Source: Enchytraeus crypticus
Taxonomy: Eukaryota; Annelida; Clitellata; Enchytraeida; Enchytraeidae
Assembly (NCBI GenBank): GCA_905160935.1
Contig: CAJHZI010000262.1
Coordinates: 84,501 to 148,500, forward strand
Reading direction: 5' to 3'
Length of the DNA stretch: 64,000 nt
In this document: positions 38,501 to 45,850 of the stretch, piece after piece
Position numbering within the stretch: the stretch's first letter is position 1
How the letters are laid out: each line of letters begins with the position of its first letter
The notes under the pieces: model-generated
Databases searched by the model: none
Told to the model about the DNA's origin: nothing
Seen by the model: the letters and a program-made list of their open reading frames with translations, nothing else
Program-made: the position numbers and the translations under genes

Positions 38501-41500
38501 TAATATTAGTAGAAATTCGGCGATTTGAGAGTCAACGTACAATAGAGAACATACTGCGTTATATAACGATTAGTTAGCCAGCTGTCGCCAATATATGCAT
38601 GTGAAATGCATACAGGTCAATAATCACACAACAATTCATTTAACTAACTACTAAAGCAATAATAAAGGTTTAATTGTAGAGTTAGTTTGATCACACGGCT
38701 GCAGTCTGACGAGAGATGGCGGCTGCAGTCGTCAAGCCTGGATGAACTAGAAAGATTTACTTGTAGCCAGCATTTTACCTCAACATGACTCAAGAGTTTT
38801 CTTTCAGCATGAGAAACTGTTCGAGACAGATGTTGGACGTAGAGACGAGTAGGTTTCTATTTACAGTCCTGTTAAAATTGAAGGACGTCTTTTGAAGCAT
38901 CATTTGAGGCAGTGATTTGCGAAAAAACCAAGAATAGAATCGATTCAGAACAGCCGAGATGTGATCCAATTTATTCAACATCAAAGGCAGAAAACAAATT
39001 ACGAATTAGTTACAGCTTCTTCAGATTTATCACTATACAGATAGTGATAAAGATAGTGAAAACCTTGGTTTAGACCACGCTATTATATGGATGTGAAACG
39101 TGGACCTTAACGAAGATATCAGGAAACTAGAGGCATTGGAAATGTAGACTCAAAAGGTTACAAATGAGGAAGTTCTGGAGTGAGTTTGGTACACACAGAG
39201 AGTTGATAAATGTATTAGGAAACAGGAAGAAGAGTTGGATAGGCTGAGATTAGGTATGTCAGTTGATTTAGAGACCCACTTATATGTGGATATGAAGAGG
39301 AAAGCGGAAGCCAGAGACGAGTGGAGGCGTTATATACCATGGACCTGCCAGAACAAACTCTTCCAACAAATTCTATCCTCAGTTGCAATCCACTTAATAA
39401 TATAGCGCAAGTGCAGCTATTGTGGCGCGGGAAGACGTGTCAGCCTGTCGGGTGTCCCTGACGTAATGTTGATAAACCTAGGCGAGGTTGTTAGCGCACG
39501 CACACAAGTGCTAGAGTACCGTCGATGTACTTAACGAGTCTCGCTATACACATCGCGTGATTTAACTACAAACAATATAAGCCGCTAATTACGTTCACAC
39601 GGCAACGACCATACAACGCGCTCGGCTACAACTGCAACAACTTCATAACAACGAGACGGAGCCCATTTATATTCGCATATAGATCTACTTGCATTGTTTT
39701 GTTTCTATAAAATTTCACCCCTGTAGAAGCTTAAATAGTGTATGTTACGGTTCATAACGGCCAATTCTTTAAACCGAACTGCAAGCATGCTTTAAATGAA
39801 ATTAGAGAACATTTTATCATTTTTATATACGTAATCACCAGTATCACGTTAGTATAACCTATATAGTTGCAAAAATCGATTCTCTAAGAAAAAATCGTTA
39901 TAAATAAATATTTTTAGTAACCAGGTTATCACAAGTCCTAAATGGTTTGACAGTCGTAATCTCCACAATTCGAGATATAAATGACACAGTAGTTCATAGC
40001 AGAGAAATCAATGAAATAACACTGACTTCTAATATATCCACTGTCAAGTAGTATATAGCAGAGAAATAAAAAAAATGACACTGACTTCTAATACATCCAC
40101 TGTCGCAGTAGTCGCCTCTTTAGAACATATGCGAATTCAACTCAGTCTATTCAAAATTTACATTCCAAGAAATCATAAAATAAATATATTTGTGCAAGTG
40201 AACTGGCTGATTTGGTAACATAGTAGATATGTATGCAGACGGTCTGTGAAAGTATTATCAAGATTGCTAAAAGCTATATAGCTTTAAATATAAACCAAGC
40301 CCCTATCTCCTATTACACCACAGAATATAAAGACGAAACTTCACTAAACCTTTAATCATTGTTTTCATTGAATGATTGATCGAATGATTGATAAACAGAT
40401 ACCTGGCGCCCCAGACTGATAGTTCAGCACTTGATGACGAGGTTTTCGAGGTCTTACTCCGCTCATTGGTCTTGTTAGGAGCGACGTGACCGTTCCTCGT
40501 ATAGGCAGAGACGCCGTTACCAGTCGTCACACGACTTCCTTCAACAAATGCGTCGCCTGCAACAGCACACAATACGACAATACAATACAATACAGCGCAA
40601 AATACGACATTACAATACAGCATACAATAAGATATAAATACAATACAGCACACAATACGACAATACAATACAATAGAGCACACAATAAGGCATAAATATA
40701 ATGCGACACACAATTCAACGTAAACACAATACAACACACAATACGACGTCAATACTATACAACACACAACAAGACGTCAGCACAAAACAATACGATACAC
40801 AATATAAAGTCAGCAACATACGTGTATAGCATGTTGCCTAAACTAACATGCGTCTTTAAAATACCCAATTCTGTTTAATTTAGATAATTTTAGATAATTT
40901 AGATAATACTGTTTCAATTTAGATAATAAATAATTTCTGTCTAGAATCGAATTTGTGAGCAATAAGAGACCTTATAATAAGTGAATGTCGGTACTTTAAC
41001 TTATATAAGCACATATGATCCAACTAATTTCATTGCTTTCAAGAGTTGACCTTGGTCTAGAATAGGGTAGTTGTATTTACGCCGCACGGCGGACAAGATC
41101 ACGTGAGCAAGGGTGCGCAGTATTGCAGCAGAGGTTCTATAAGACGCTAAAGTTTTAGTCATAGATAAAAATATCCAAATATAAAAAAGCTGGTATAGCT
41201 AAGGTTAACGTCAGTTTCCTCACTCGAAAGCGACGTCAGTGGCGGGCATACAGTAATACTGATCAACAGTAATACTGATCAACAGTGAAGGTCTTCGATG
41301 ACAAAGCCTGTTCAATTACACCAGAAAGATTATCAGCTTAAAACAACAACATCATGAGATGAACGATACCTTGGTTTACATTCAATGTTTTAAAACAATA
41401 TCGACAGTCTATAGAATGTAGCGTCCTCTGATATTAAACGACTGAAGACAAATAGAGAGCAGAAATAGTGGTTGTTTTAGTAGTATCAACTTACGCTATA

Positions 41501-42191
41501 TGCACCTAACATTTCCAAGTACACACACTTGATCGTTTCAAACAACGCCTACTGTTTGCATTACAAATAATGAGATCATAGGGGTATGCGACAAGAGAGT
41601 ACAAAGCTCTAGAATTATCATGTGCAGATGAGATGATATAATTTCATATCATTTTAAATTTCTAGACACGGCTAAAAGCGTGCCACAGCTTAACGTATAA
41701 ACAAAAGATTATATGTAATATATTACAAAGTAGACAAATATCATCATCATCACCATCACCGTCACCATCATCATATCATGCGATTTGGCAAGCCTTCTTG
41801 CTTATCTGAAATTCTTCTTCCCTATCGTCTCTCCCGTGCACTTCGCTCCACTGATGCCAATCTTCTCTCAATTCCAAATATTCTCACGTCATTGGGCAGA
41901 CGTTCATTTTCTTACGCAGCACCCACAATCTGGAACTCTTTACCTACTAATCTTCGCTCTTATTTTTCTCTTTCAACATTCTCTAGCAAGCTTAAAACTT
42001 ACCTTTTCCCACCATAGACATAATCAATCTACCTTGACCATTTCTTGATCACCGGACTGGCTTTCGTTTAGGACCCTACTTCTCCTCAGCACATTTCTTT
42101 CGCAGATTGGTCTGGGTGAATTGATGTAGTGATGTGTGCTGTTAGGGACGTCCCAAACATCATCCCTGGATGAGGAAACGGACGTTAAACC

Positions 42192-42226
<35 letters not shown>

Positions 42227-43313
42227 CATCACCATCATTATCATCATTATCGTCATCATCATCATCTTCCCTTAAATCCCAGTTTAACCAGAGTCGGGAT
42301 GCGAATAGACTTTCTCCAGTCCTTCCTGTCCCACACCATATCATCAGCCAATCCCCTACTTTTCATGTCCTTCTTAATTTCCGCATCTCACGTCAATTGC
42401 GGTCTACCTCTCTCTAGCTTAACATCAGCTAACAAAAGTAGACAAATATATATTATTATTATATAGTACAAGGAAGGAGAACGGGAAATAGGCCACACAA
42501 CCCCGAAGGCACTGACATCGAGCATATATTTAAAGTTTTCTTTTAAAAAGGGTTATAGTTTTATTTCAAAGTACGATCTAATTCTGAAAACAATATTCTG
42601 CAAAGGAAATTAGGAATGGCATACATGTACCTTAAAGCTTCATCACAACAAGTTTGAAGAAATTAGATTTCAGACATTCAAATATTTAATGTCCATTTTC
42701 AAAGTAGCAGCTGTGCTAAATAGTCTAAAATAGAAGTAGATTAAGTGCTAAAAATAAATTAATTCCACTGCCGCTCAATTAATAACAAAAAACTTAGAAG
42801 AGCCGATTAACTCATCCGATTTCAATCCAATTGTGAAATGCTAATAATACTTTTTAATGGACTGCATCAACTGTTATGTTAGGCTCCCATTCTCAGAAAG
42901 AAATTTCTGCCACCTCCTTTTAACAGAACTGTATACTTTTTAACGTTATACTTTATACTTTAACTTTATACTGTATCGTAGACACTCATTTTTAAATGCT
43001 TTCAACCTATCATAACAACAAACACGTCAAAACTAAAGGTAAGGTTATAACTACAATAGAAATTGCAACGAACACCTTCTAAGGGAGCCAACAAAGCATT
43101 TGCTGGAACAGTTTCAGTGACAATCTGAGCGTAGAACAGTTCAAGGTAATACTACTGTGCTGTCTACGTCAAGACAAACACCTTTATTTCACACGCTGTT
43201 GGTTAAGAAAACAGATTATTTATCATATTTTTCACCTTGAATAACACAACAAACTCTACCGTACAGAAGAGCATAAACATAGACTACACTGCCACGCCAA
43301 GCCGAGCCAACCT

Positions 43314-43352
<39 letters not shown>

Positions 43353-44169
43353 ATTCTGCCATTCTAGCTCATTCTCAGTTCTCTCTTTCTCAACATCCAG
43401 CACATCGATAGATTTAATTTCTTGGAATATATTTCAACATACTAATCCCGATAGCGGGGTCCTCATTTCATGTTATGAAACACGGATTGAACTCTATATA
43501 ATGATATACTGATAATGTACTCTACTGATAATTTACTATAATTCTACTGATAAAATACTGATAATTTATTTTAATCAGGAATCCTCAAACGTTGCTTGAT
43601 TGGCGTTCTTTTAGAGACAGCATCCTATCGATCAAATTTTCTACGAACAGCAAAATATTATATCAAATGCGTCAAAAAAATATATCGTTTTCTTTACTGA
43701 TTACTTCCAAATGTCGCTTATCTAATAACCGTTTATAAATTTACTACTTAATTGTTGGTTTTTGACTGAAGAGTCAAAAGCAAATAAATATGCTCTGAAT
43801 ATTGTATAGTATATAGAACAGTATAGTATAGTATAGTACAGTATAGTATATAGAATGTATAATATATAGCCGAAGTAGTTAAGCGACACTAGCAACTGTA
43901 ATTTGGGATCCAGCTCAACTTGAAGATATGGCATTTAGTCCTGGATAACGTTAACATCTCGTCTAACTAACGTTTGGTGCCTATAAACTACTAAATTACT
44001 TTGAATTACGTATCCGGTAGAGAATGTCGCTGATATAGTCGACAAATGACGAAACTGGCTTAAATGCTTCTTAACGGAATTATAACATAAAAAAGTACGG
44101 AAAAATTAAACACAACTTACCGTTTTCAGAACAATCATGAAACGTATCCTCGTTATCCGATTCAGACAT
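20146..44169 (-). CDS. Oxysterol-binding-protein-related protein, ORP1/ORP2 type (13 exons)
   Basis: Lipid-transfer protein of the OSBP/ORP family; relatives exchange sterol or other lipids for phosphoinositides at membrane contacts. Joining 13 exons (start 44169, stop 20146-20148), all with GT-AG ends and matching phases, gives about 534 residues if one extra base in exon 8 is disregarded. In order: acidic N-terminus with FFAT-like TFHDCSE (residues 9-15), a Ser/Thr-rich linker (18-68), then the ORD starting [15 protein letters not shown] (71-85). It continues with [18 protein letters not shown] (159-168), signature EQVSHHPP (181-188), [32 protein letters not shown] and C-terminal DWLFTGEYW. 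No PH or ankyrin part is seen, as in OSBPL2. Oddities are the frameshift in exon 8 and Gly-to-Cys in FNPLLGET. ORP1/2 assignment is by resemblance recalled from the family. Confidence 0.93.
20983..21190 (+). mobile_element. Repeat family 2 copy (ORP intron 12)
   Basis: Begins CATCATCTTCCCTTGAAACC and carries GGAGCCTAGGCGCTCACCAA and GGATCTTAGTGCTTTGTCGC. Internally deleted compared with 4748-5000. Confidence 0.7.
21558..21645 (-). CDS. ORP exon 12 (basic helix)
   Basis: Acceptor TTTAG|AT, donor CCTGT|GTGAGTA. Encodes [20 protein letters not shown], matching the EKERLEEKQREARR helix of ORPs. Confidence 0.88.
22208..22331 (-). CDS. ORP exon 11 ([11 protein letters not shown])
   Basis: Acceptor GACGCAG|TAC, donor GATAG|GTATGTT. 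Encodes [16 protein letters not shown] and [20 protein letters not shown], a conserved ORP block. Confidence 0.95.
22761..23018 (-). CDS. ORP exon 10 (variable loop, then KLLW)
   Basis: Acceptor TGTGGCAG|CTT, donor CATATG|GTACGTT. Largely poorly conserved acidic/Ser-rich sequence, ending [19 protein letters not shown], which matches the SKLLW...PP.SAQM segment of ORP1/2. At 86 codons it is the longest exon. Confidence 0.9.
23041..23295. repeat. Three tandem ~94-bp units with internal hairpins (ORP intron 9)
   Basis: TATAGGACGTAG recurs at about 23049, 23143 and 23236. Each unit carries AAGTACTTTGA...TCAAAGTACTT arms (about 12 bp) around an 8-base loop. Confidence 0.85.
23812..24105. repeat. 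19-bp tandem array (ORP intron 9)
   Basis: About 15 copies of CGTTAAAGCAATGATAACA with point variants. It ends about 30 bp from the donor of exon 9. Confidence 0.92.
24136..24280 (-). CDS. ORP exon 9
   Basis: Acceptor GCTGTAG|G, donor AACTAT|GTAAGT. Encodes [20 protein letters not shown], then an acidic and Ser-rich stretch. Matches the IYGKWTE region of ORP1/2. Confidence 0.9.
24555..24625 (-). mobile_element. SINE1-like fragment
   Basis: TTTGAACCACGTACCTACCG and ATCCGCAATCGGCCACC resemble the SINE1 centre, inverted. Confidence 0.4.
24670..24870. repeat. (AT)n-rich low complexity (ORP intron 8)
   Basis: TA dinucleotides with AGATATA interruptions. Confidence 0.9.
25044..25163 (-). CDS. 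ORP exon 8 (carries a 1-base frameshift)
   Basis: Acceptor TTCATGCAG|TAC, donor AATCA|GTGAGTA. The first part reads YGTMEVI and the second NYK...[20 protein letters not shown], but they are in different frames. An A-run at about 25140-25143 (AAAA on the minus strand) has one base too many; as written, the upstream frame reaches TAA 17 bases further on. With one base fewer the exon is 119 nt and its phase fits exon 9. Confidence 0.88.
25265..25490 (-). mobile_element. LINE ORF2 tail remnant
   Basis: Inverted: CATGGTCCTGCCAATAG end, GGCAGACCAAGATTAAGA (GRPRL) and TGGGGGATAGTTTACTAAAG. Same element type as 840-1640. Lies in ORP intron 7. Confidence 0.55.
25603..25825. repeat. 41-bp tandem array (ORP intron 7)
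   Basis: Five nearly identical units built on GGATGTATGGATAGTATACG and two further GTATACGAT-type motifs. GTATAC is itself palindromic. Confidence 0.95.
25988..26050. repeat. 10-bp tandem repeat AATATTATTT
   Basis: Six or so copies, immediately after the donor of ORP exon 7 (in transcript sense). Confidence 0.95.
26068..26146 (-). CDS. ORP exon 7
   Basis: Acceptor GATTATAG|A, donor GAGCAT|GTAAGA. Encodes [20 protein letters not shown] and KLWIEH, matching HNEAYTW...CCVHN...GKLWIEQ of ORP1/2. Confidence 0.93.
26515..26745 (+). mobile_element. SINE3 copy (ORP intron 6)
   Basis: A tRNA-like head (GCGTAGGGGTAAAGTCATGA, then GGGTTCGATTCCCAGCC) is followed by a body ending near ATCATTTCACTATAATGCG. 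A full inverted copy lies at 61410-61640. Confidence 0.7.
26813..26989 (-). CDS. ORP exon 6 (EQVSHHPP signature)
   Basis: Acceptor GATCGTAG|A, donor AAGCG|GTTCGT (weak). Encodes [20 protein letters not shown] followed by [17 protein letters not shown]. The His pair is the phosphoinositide-binding site in ORPs. Confidence 0.97.
27000..27290. repeat. TCAATCAA-rich tandem region (ORP intron 5)
   Basis: Imperfect units of about 90 bp containing AATCAATAGTTGAA, AGACAT(A/G/C)(G/C)GTTAATTAATTAG and AACTCAATTGATTG. Confidence 0.75.
27380..27650 (-). mobile_element. Repeat family 2 copy (ORP intron 5)
   Basis: Full-length inverted copy: CAACCGGTGACTGCACGGGT, GCACTAAGATCCACACC, GAGCGCCTAGGCTCCAGAAA, GAGACAGTCTATTCGTAGCC and GTTAAACTGGGATTCAAGGG. 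Confidence 0.8.
27984..28081 (-). CDS. ORP exon 5 ([10 protein letters not shown])
   Basis: Acceptor GCTAACAG|CTG, donor GATAG|GTACTT. Encodes [20 protein letters not shown] and [10 protein letters not shown]. The codon for the nearly invariant Gly of FNPLLGET reads TGT (Cys). Confidence 0.92.
28255..28345 (-). mobile_element. Diverged SINE1 copy
   Basis: AGTCAGTTTC...AACAAGGAAATTAGTGACC and GAGCCCAGGATTTGAACCCC match the inverted SINE1 body and B box. Confidence 0.55.
28960..29190. repeat. CACATGTG-rich left subterminal array
   Basis: About ten CACATG/CATGTG motifs with AATCACATGTG and CCCCATGTG contexts. Confidence 0.8.
29338..29607. repeat. CT-rich microsatellite
   Basis: (CT)n with CTAT, CTGT and CTTT variants over 270 bp. 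Open frames across it (Ser/Leu/Ile) are not genes. Confidence 0.95.
29690..29820 (+). mobile_element. SINE1 copy, near-complete
   Basis: Reads in order: head GGCTGGAGCCAGTGGCGAAG, TCGGTAAGATACTCGACCGC, GGATCAGTAGGTGCGGGTTC, AAATCCTGGGCTCGCCCGTC, then CGCTTTCGAGTGAGGAAACT and GACGTTAACCTTAGC plus T-rich tail. The GGTTCAAATCC B box supports a tRNA-derived, pol III-transcribed SINE. Confidence 0.88.
29870..29990 (-). mobile_element. Reverse-transcriptase fragment with YVDD box
   Basis: The minus-strand frame reads [20 protein letters not shown], which resembles the catalytic (Y/F)xDD strand-turn-strand of LINE or retroelement RT. Only about 30 residues are recognisable; SINE1 sequence flanks both sides. 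Confidence 0.45.
30053..30105 (+). mobile_element. SINE1 fragment
   Basis: CCTGGGCTCGCCAGTCACTG and CATCGCCTTCAGTAAGGAAA match the SINE1 body. Confidence 0.6.
30110..31190. other. AT-rich interior of the candidate element, nothing recognised
   Basis: Includes a palindromic CTACGTAG-TAGGCCTA-CGTAG cluster at about 30340-30360 and a SINE3 tail-like piece at 30255-30310. No exon was identified. Confidence 0.35.
31191..31400 (+). pseudogene. Possible frameshifted exon of an element-borne gene
   Basis: Starts [15 protein letters not shown]; a +1 shift then gives an open run, [20 protein letters not shown] and [20 protein letters not shown], ending at a good donor AA|GTAAGC (31401). The composition looks like protein and the start resembles the openings of some invertebrate repeat-encoded proteins, but I cannot name a domain. 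A matching acceptor (TTTTCCTGCTACAG) lies at 31806. It could be chance. Confidence 0.25.
31975..32092 (+). mobile_element. Repeat family 2 copy, first part
   Basis: CATTTCCCTTGAATCCCAGT through GAAACTTTTCCATTCG; the copy resumes at 33068 after the hAT insertion. Confidence 0.75.
32093..33059. mobile_element. hAT-like element inserted in repeat family 2
   Basis: Left end CTGAGTTGGCATGA, right end TGACCAACCCTG (inverted CAGGGTTGGTCA). Flanks TCCATTCG (32085-32092) and TCCTTTCG (33060-33067) form an 8-bp target duplication with one mismatch. Internal poly-A/T blocks with AAATC(A/G)G(A/T) occur near both ends. It contains a SINE1 at 32637. No intact transposase. Confidence 0.65.
32637..32780 (-). 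mobile_element. SINE1 copy inside the hAT-like element
   Basis: AACGCTGGTAAAGCTAAGGT through GACTCCAGCCAATGGCGAAG; full-length inverted copy. Confidence 0.85.
33068..33150 (+). mobile_element. Repeat family 2 copy, second part
   Basis: TTTACAGTTTTGAAGC, GGAGCCTAGGCGCTCACCAA and TATGGATCGTAGTGCTTT. Confidence 0.75.
33160..34260. other. AT-rich interior, no gene recognised
   Basis: A splice-acceptor-like TTATATTTCAG at 33981 precedes a short frame, and AATAAAGAATAA lies at about 34180. Without a recognisable product I do not call an exon. Confidence 0.3.
34270..35372. repeat. CACATGTG-rich right subterminal array with ~100-bp units
   Basis: Units marked by CACAAACCTATG-like anchors at about 34709, 34810, 34911 and 35010 (spacing 99-101 bp). 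Each contains TGTGATTCACATG and a TTTCACATGTG. The array ends at ATGGGGTTTTTCC. Confidence 0.8.
35427..35561 (-). CDS. ORP exon 4
   Basis: Acceptor TTGTGCAG|GAA, donor CACGAG|GTTACC (weak). Encodes [20 protein letters not shown] and [14 protein letters not shown], the sterol-lid and early beta-barrel part of the ORD. Confidence 0.92.
35600..35790. repeat. Tandem ACACAACG...AATAATTAA units (ORP intron 3)
   Basis: Four or five imperfect units of TACACAACGT(C/A/T)GTAAATTG plus TAATAATTAA, beginning about 40 bp above the acceptor of exon 4. Confidence 0.8.
35800..37490. other. ORP intron 3, nothing recognised
   Basis: Several plus-strand open frames (35840-36055, 36094-36366, 36785-36997) show no family resemblance. 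A short direct repeat GCGAGGTCATTA(A/G)C(A/G)GCTGCG lies near 36195-36230. Confidence 0.35.
37498..37573 (-). CDS. ORP exon 3 (start of lipid-binding domain)
   Basis: Acceptor TTGTAG|G, donor GGAAAG|GTGGGA. Encodes [20 protein letters not shown], very close to [15 protein letters not shown] of ORP1/2. A tandem array of about 950 bp starts within about 20 bp of its acceptor. Confidence 0.92.
37590..38515. repeat. 15-bp minisatellite, ~60 units (ORP intron 2)
   Basis: Unit AGAAATAATATTA(A/G)T in higher-order patterns with the variant AATATTTGTCG. It lies directly above the acceptor of ORP exon 3. The long frames on both strands (218 and 319 codons) are products of the repeat. Confidence 0.97.
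38540..39050. other. Unresolved segment of ORP intron 2
   Basis: Slightly GC-richer DNA with a plus-strand run [20 protein letters not shown] near 38784. It could be a decayed transposon, but no motif is diagnostic. Confidence 0.25.
39060..39360 (+). mobile_element. LINE ORF2 tail remnant (ORP intron 2)
   Basis: TATTATATGGATGTGAAACG (YGCET), ACAAATGAGGAAGTTCTGGA, TAGGCTGAGATTAGGTATGT and TATACCATGGACCTGCCA; same order as 840-1640 with deletions. Confidence 0.65.
40403..40556 (-). CDS. ORP exon 2 (Ser/Thr-rich linker)
   Basis: Acceptor TTGCAG|GC completes Gly17; donor CCAG|GTATCTG. It is rich in Ser, Thr, Asn and Lys ([10 protein letters not shown]) and not conserved, a probable flexible linker. 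Confidence 0.85.
40560..40810. repeat. Imperfect ACAATACGACA-type repeat (ORP intron 1)
   Basis: Variants of CACAATACGACAATACAATA run for 250 bp from the acceptor of exon 2. On the transcript strand it is T-rich. Confidence 0.8.
41189..41250 (-). mobile_element. SINE1 fragment
   Basis: AGCTGGTATAGCTAAGGTTA, ACGTCAGTTTCCTCACTCGA and AAGCGACGTCAGTGGCGGGC. Confidence 0.75.
41760..42230 (+). mobile_element. 5'-truncated LINE (CR1/L2-like) with 3' tail
   Basis: The frame 41778-42017 reads [20 protein letters not shown] and [14 protein letters not shown], the C-terminus typical of CR1/L2/Jockey-like ORF2 proteins. The 3' untranslated part includes GGGACGTCCCAAACATCATC, TGGATGAGGAAACGGACGTT and AAACC, followed by (TTA)n. 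The last block is shared with SINE1. Confidence 0.8.
42260..42420 (+). mobile_element. Repeat family 2, 5' part
   Basis: CATCATCTTCCCTTAAATCC, CAGTTTAACCAGAGTCGGGA and CACACCATATCATCAGCCAA. Confidence 0.75.
42430..43310. other. ORP intron 1, nothing recognised
   Basis: No exon or known repeat family seen. Confidence 0.35.
43316..43350. repeat. (CT)n microsatellite
   Basis: Pure CT run. Confidence 0.95.
44121..44169 (-). CDS. ORP exon 1 (start codon, FFAT-like motif)
   Basis: ATG at 44169, 16 codons plus one base, donor G|GTAAGTTG. Encodes [16 protein letters not shown]: an acidic run then TFHDCSE, close to the FFAT core E-F-F-D-A-x-E used to bind VAP proteins of the ER. Human OSBPL2 has EFFDA in the same position. 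Confidence 0.85.
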
Positions 44170-44861
44170 TATTCCTCTACGAAATACCGATGATTTAATG
44201 GCCTAATGGAGTGTGGAGATTCTAACCTACTAACTACCTATTACTAGTGTAGCTAGTAACAGATTTATTACATCAGTATTTATACTCTTAAATTAGAGTA
44301 ATTGTCGCCTAGAAGTCGATAATTCTATATATTAAATATTGTAGATTTCAACTGTAATAAATTCATAAATCAATCATTTAAATAATTCCTTGCATAGCGT
44401 CATAAACAATACACAAGAGAGAGTAACATAGCCAGCATAATAAAAGCTAGATCAGAGCAATGGTCTAATATTTCAATGTTTGTTAATAAACCTAGAAATA
44501 TCTACCAAACAAAAGTTCAATCCATTAAATTGTATATAATGAATATGTATTTACGACATTGCTAAATGGCAGCATTTATGTCTAGGAAAATCTATCAAAC
44601 TGATCAATTATAACATCTTTTTTTACTTTGATATGTATTATGTACATACACCTGTAATACGATATGCACACATAGATCTGCCAGTCACACATAATCGGTC
44701 ATGATATCAGTAGCGCTTAATAAGAGCAAAACAATTGTGCGATATTTCATAACAGGCGCAACAATTAGGTCAGCATACGTGTATATGTGTACAAGTGTCA
44801 GAATCAATGTCAACTAGATAGAATGTTTCATCTGAACATACATGTACAACTCTCTTTTAGC

Positions 44862-44891
44862 TCTAGTTTAGCTAACCGTCTCGCTCTCTCC

Positions 44892-44957
<66 letters not shown>

Positions 44958-45131
44958 GATAGGCACTCACCGTATTTGGCTAATTGTTCTTCCTAATGTT
45001 CCTACAGTACAACTCTAGTTTAGCTCTAGTTTAGCTAACCCTCTCGCTCTCTCCGTCTCTCTCTCTCTCTCCCTCTCTCACAGATAGGCACTCACCGTAT
45101 TTGGCTAATTGTTCTTCCTAATGTTCCTACC
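44862..45131. repeat. Direct duplication of a ~120-140-bp block with (CT)n
   Basis: TAGTTTAGCTAACC(G/C)TCTCGC, (CT)n, then CACAGATAGGCACTCACCGT and ATTTGGCTAATTGTTCTTCC occur twice (44862-45004 and 45013-45131). The CT run is much longer in the first copy. Confidence 0.9.
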
Positions 45132-45139
45132 TAGTAAGG

Positions 45140-45555
45140 CATGTACGAGGAATTCGCACACTATTGGTAAATAAGGTAAAGAGGTATATTTTCTATTTTA
45201 GAATTAAACTAATCTAAATCATTTTCAATCCATCTCTTCTTCTTGCATCCATAATCACAATGCTGCCTCTAATCACAACGAGCACTGCTTTTAATCAATA
45301 TGCTGCATTGGCAGCTTAATCACAATGCTGCCAATACTGCACAAAGCAGTGCGGAAAGCTCAGAGCATTTTGCACTGCATAAATTGTCTGCTCAAATTTT
45401 ACCATTCACTGCAGCCCACATTTCTTATGAATTTACTTCGCCCACACTAAACAGCATTCAGGCCTCTGAAACCACATCATTATAGGATCTTTCGACGTAT
45501 TCAAGCTCACTCTAAGCATCTCTTAAATTTAAGACTTTGCAAGGTTGACTATCCT
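45140..45555. other. Intergenic, nothing recognised
   Basis: A local AATCACAATGCTGCC motif repeats around 45256-45335; no gene seen. Confidence 0.4.
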
Positions 45556-45567
45556 CAAGTTTTGACT

Positions 45568-45726
45568 AGAGATGGGAATCGAACCGAACCCGAACCGAAC
45601 TTTCATTTTCGACAAACCGAACCGAACCGAACTCTCAAATTGTCAACTGCTAACCGAACCGAACTTTCATTTTCAACTAACCGAACCGAACCCGAACTCT
45701 GGAAATTTATAAAATTCCCATCTCTA
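45568..45726. mobile_element. hAT-type MITE with perfect 8-bp target duplication
   Basis: Ends TAGAGATGGGAAT and ATTCCCATCTCTA are perfect inverted repeats of 13 bp. GTTTTGAC flanks both sides (45560-45567 and 45727-45734). The 159-bp interior is built of CCGAACCGAA repeats. Confidence 0.88.
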
Positions 45727-45781
45727 GTTTTGACCAAATTTATAGGCAACAATGTAATCCGCCACCAATGGTTAGTTATCC

Positions 45782-45850
45782 TAGTTCAAATCCAGTGCCC
45801 TCCCCGTCATTGACAAACTGACGTTAAACTTGATTTTAGCTTTTTTTACT
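45782..45850 (+). mobile_element. SINE1 fragment
   Basis: TAGTTCAAATCCAGTGCCCT, CCCCGTCATTGAC, AACTGACGTTAAACTTG and a T-rich tail; close to the diverged copy at 1835. Confidence 0.6.

Noticed and set aside
37505..38542. 218- and 319-codon open frames on opposite strands
   Set aside because: Both are translations of the 15-bp minisatellite, whose period is a multiple of three; they carry no non-repeat domain.
40303..40767. 154-codon minus-strand frame as one protein
   Set aside because: Only 40403-40556 is a true exon (ORP exon 2); the rest is intronic repeat on both sides of good splice sites.
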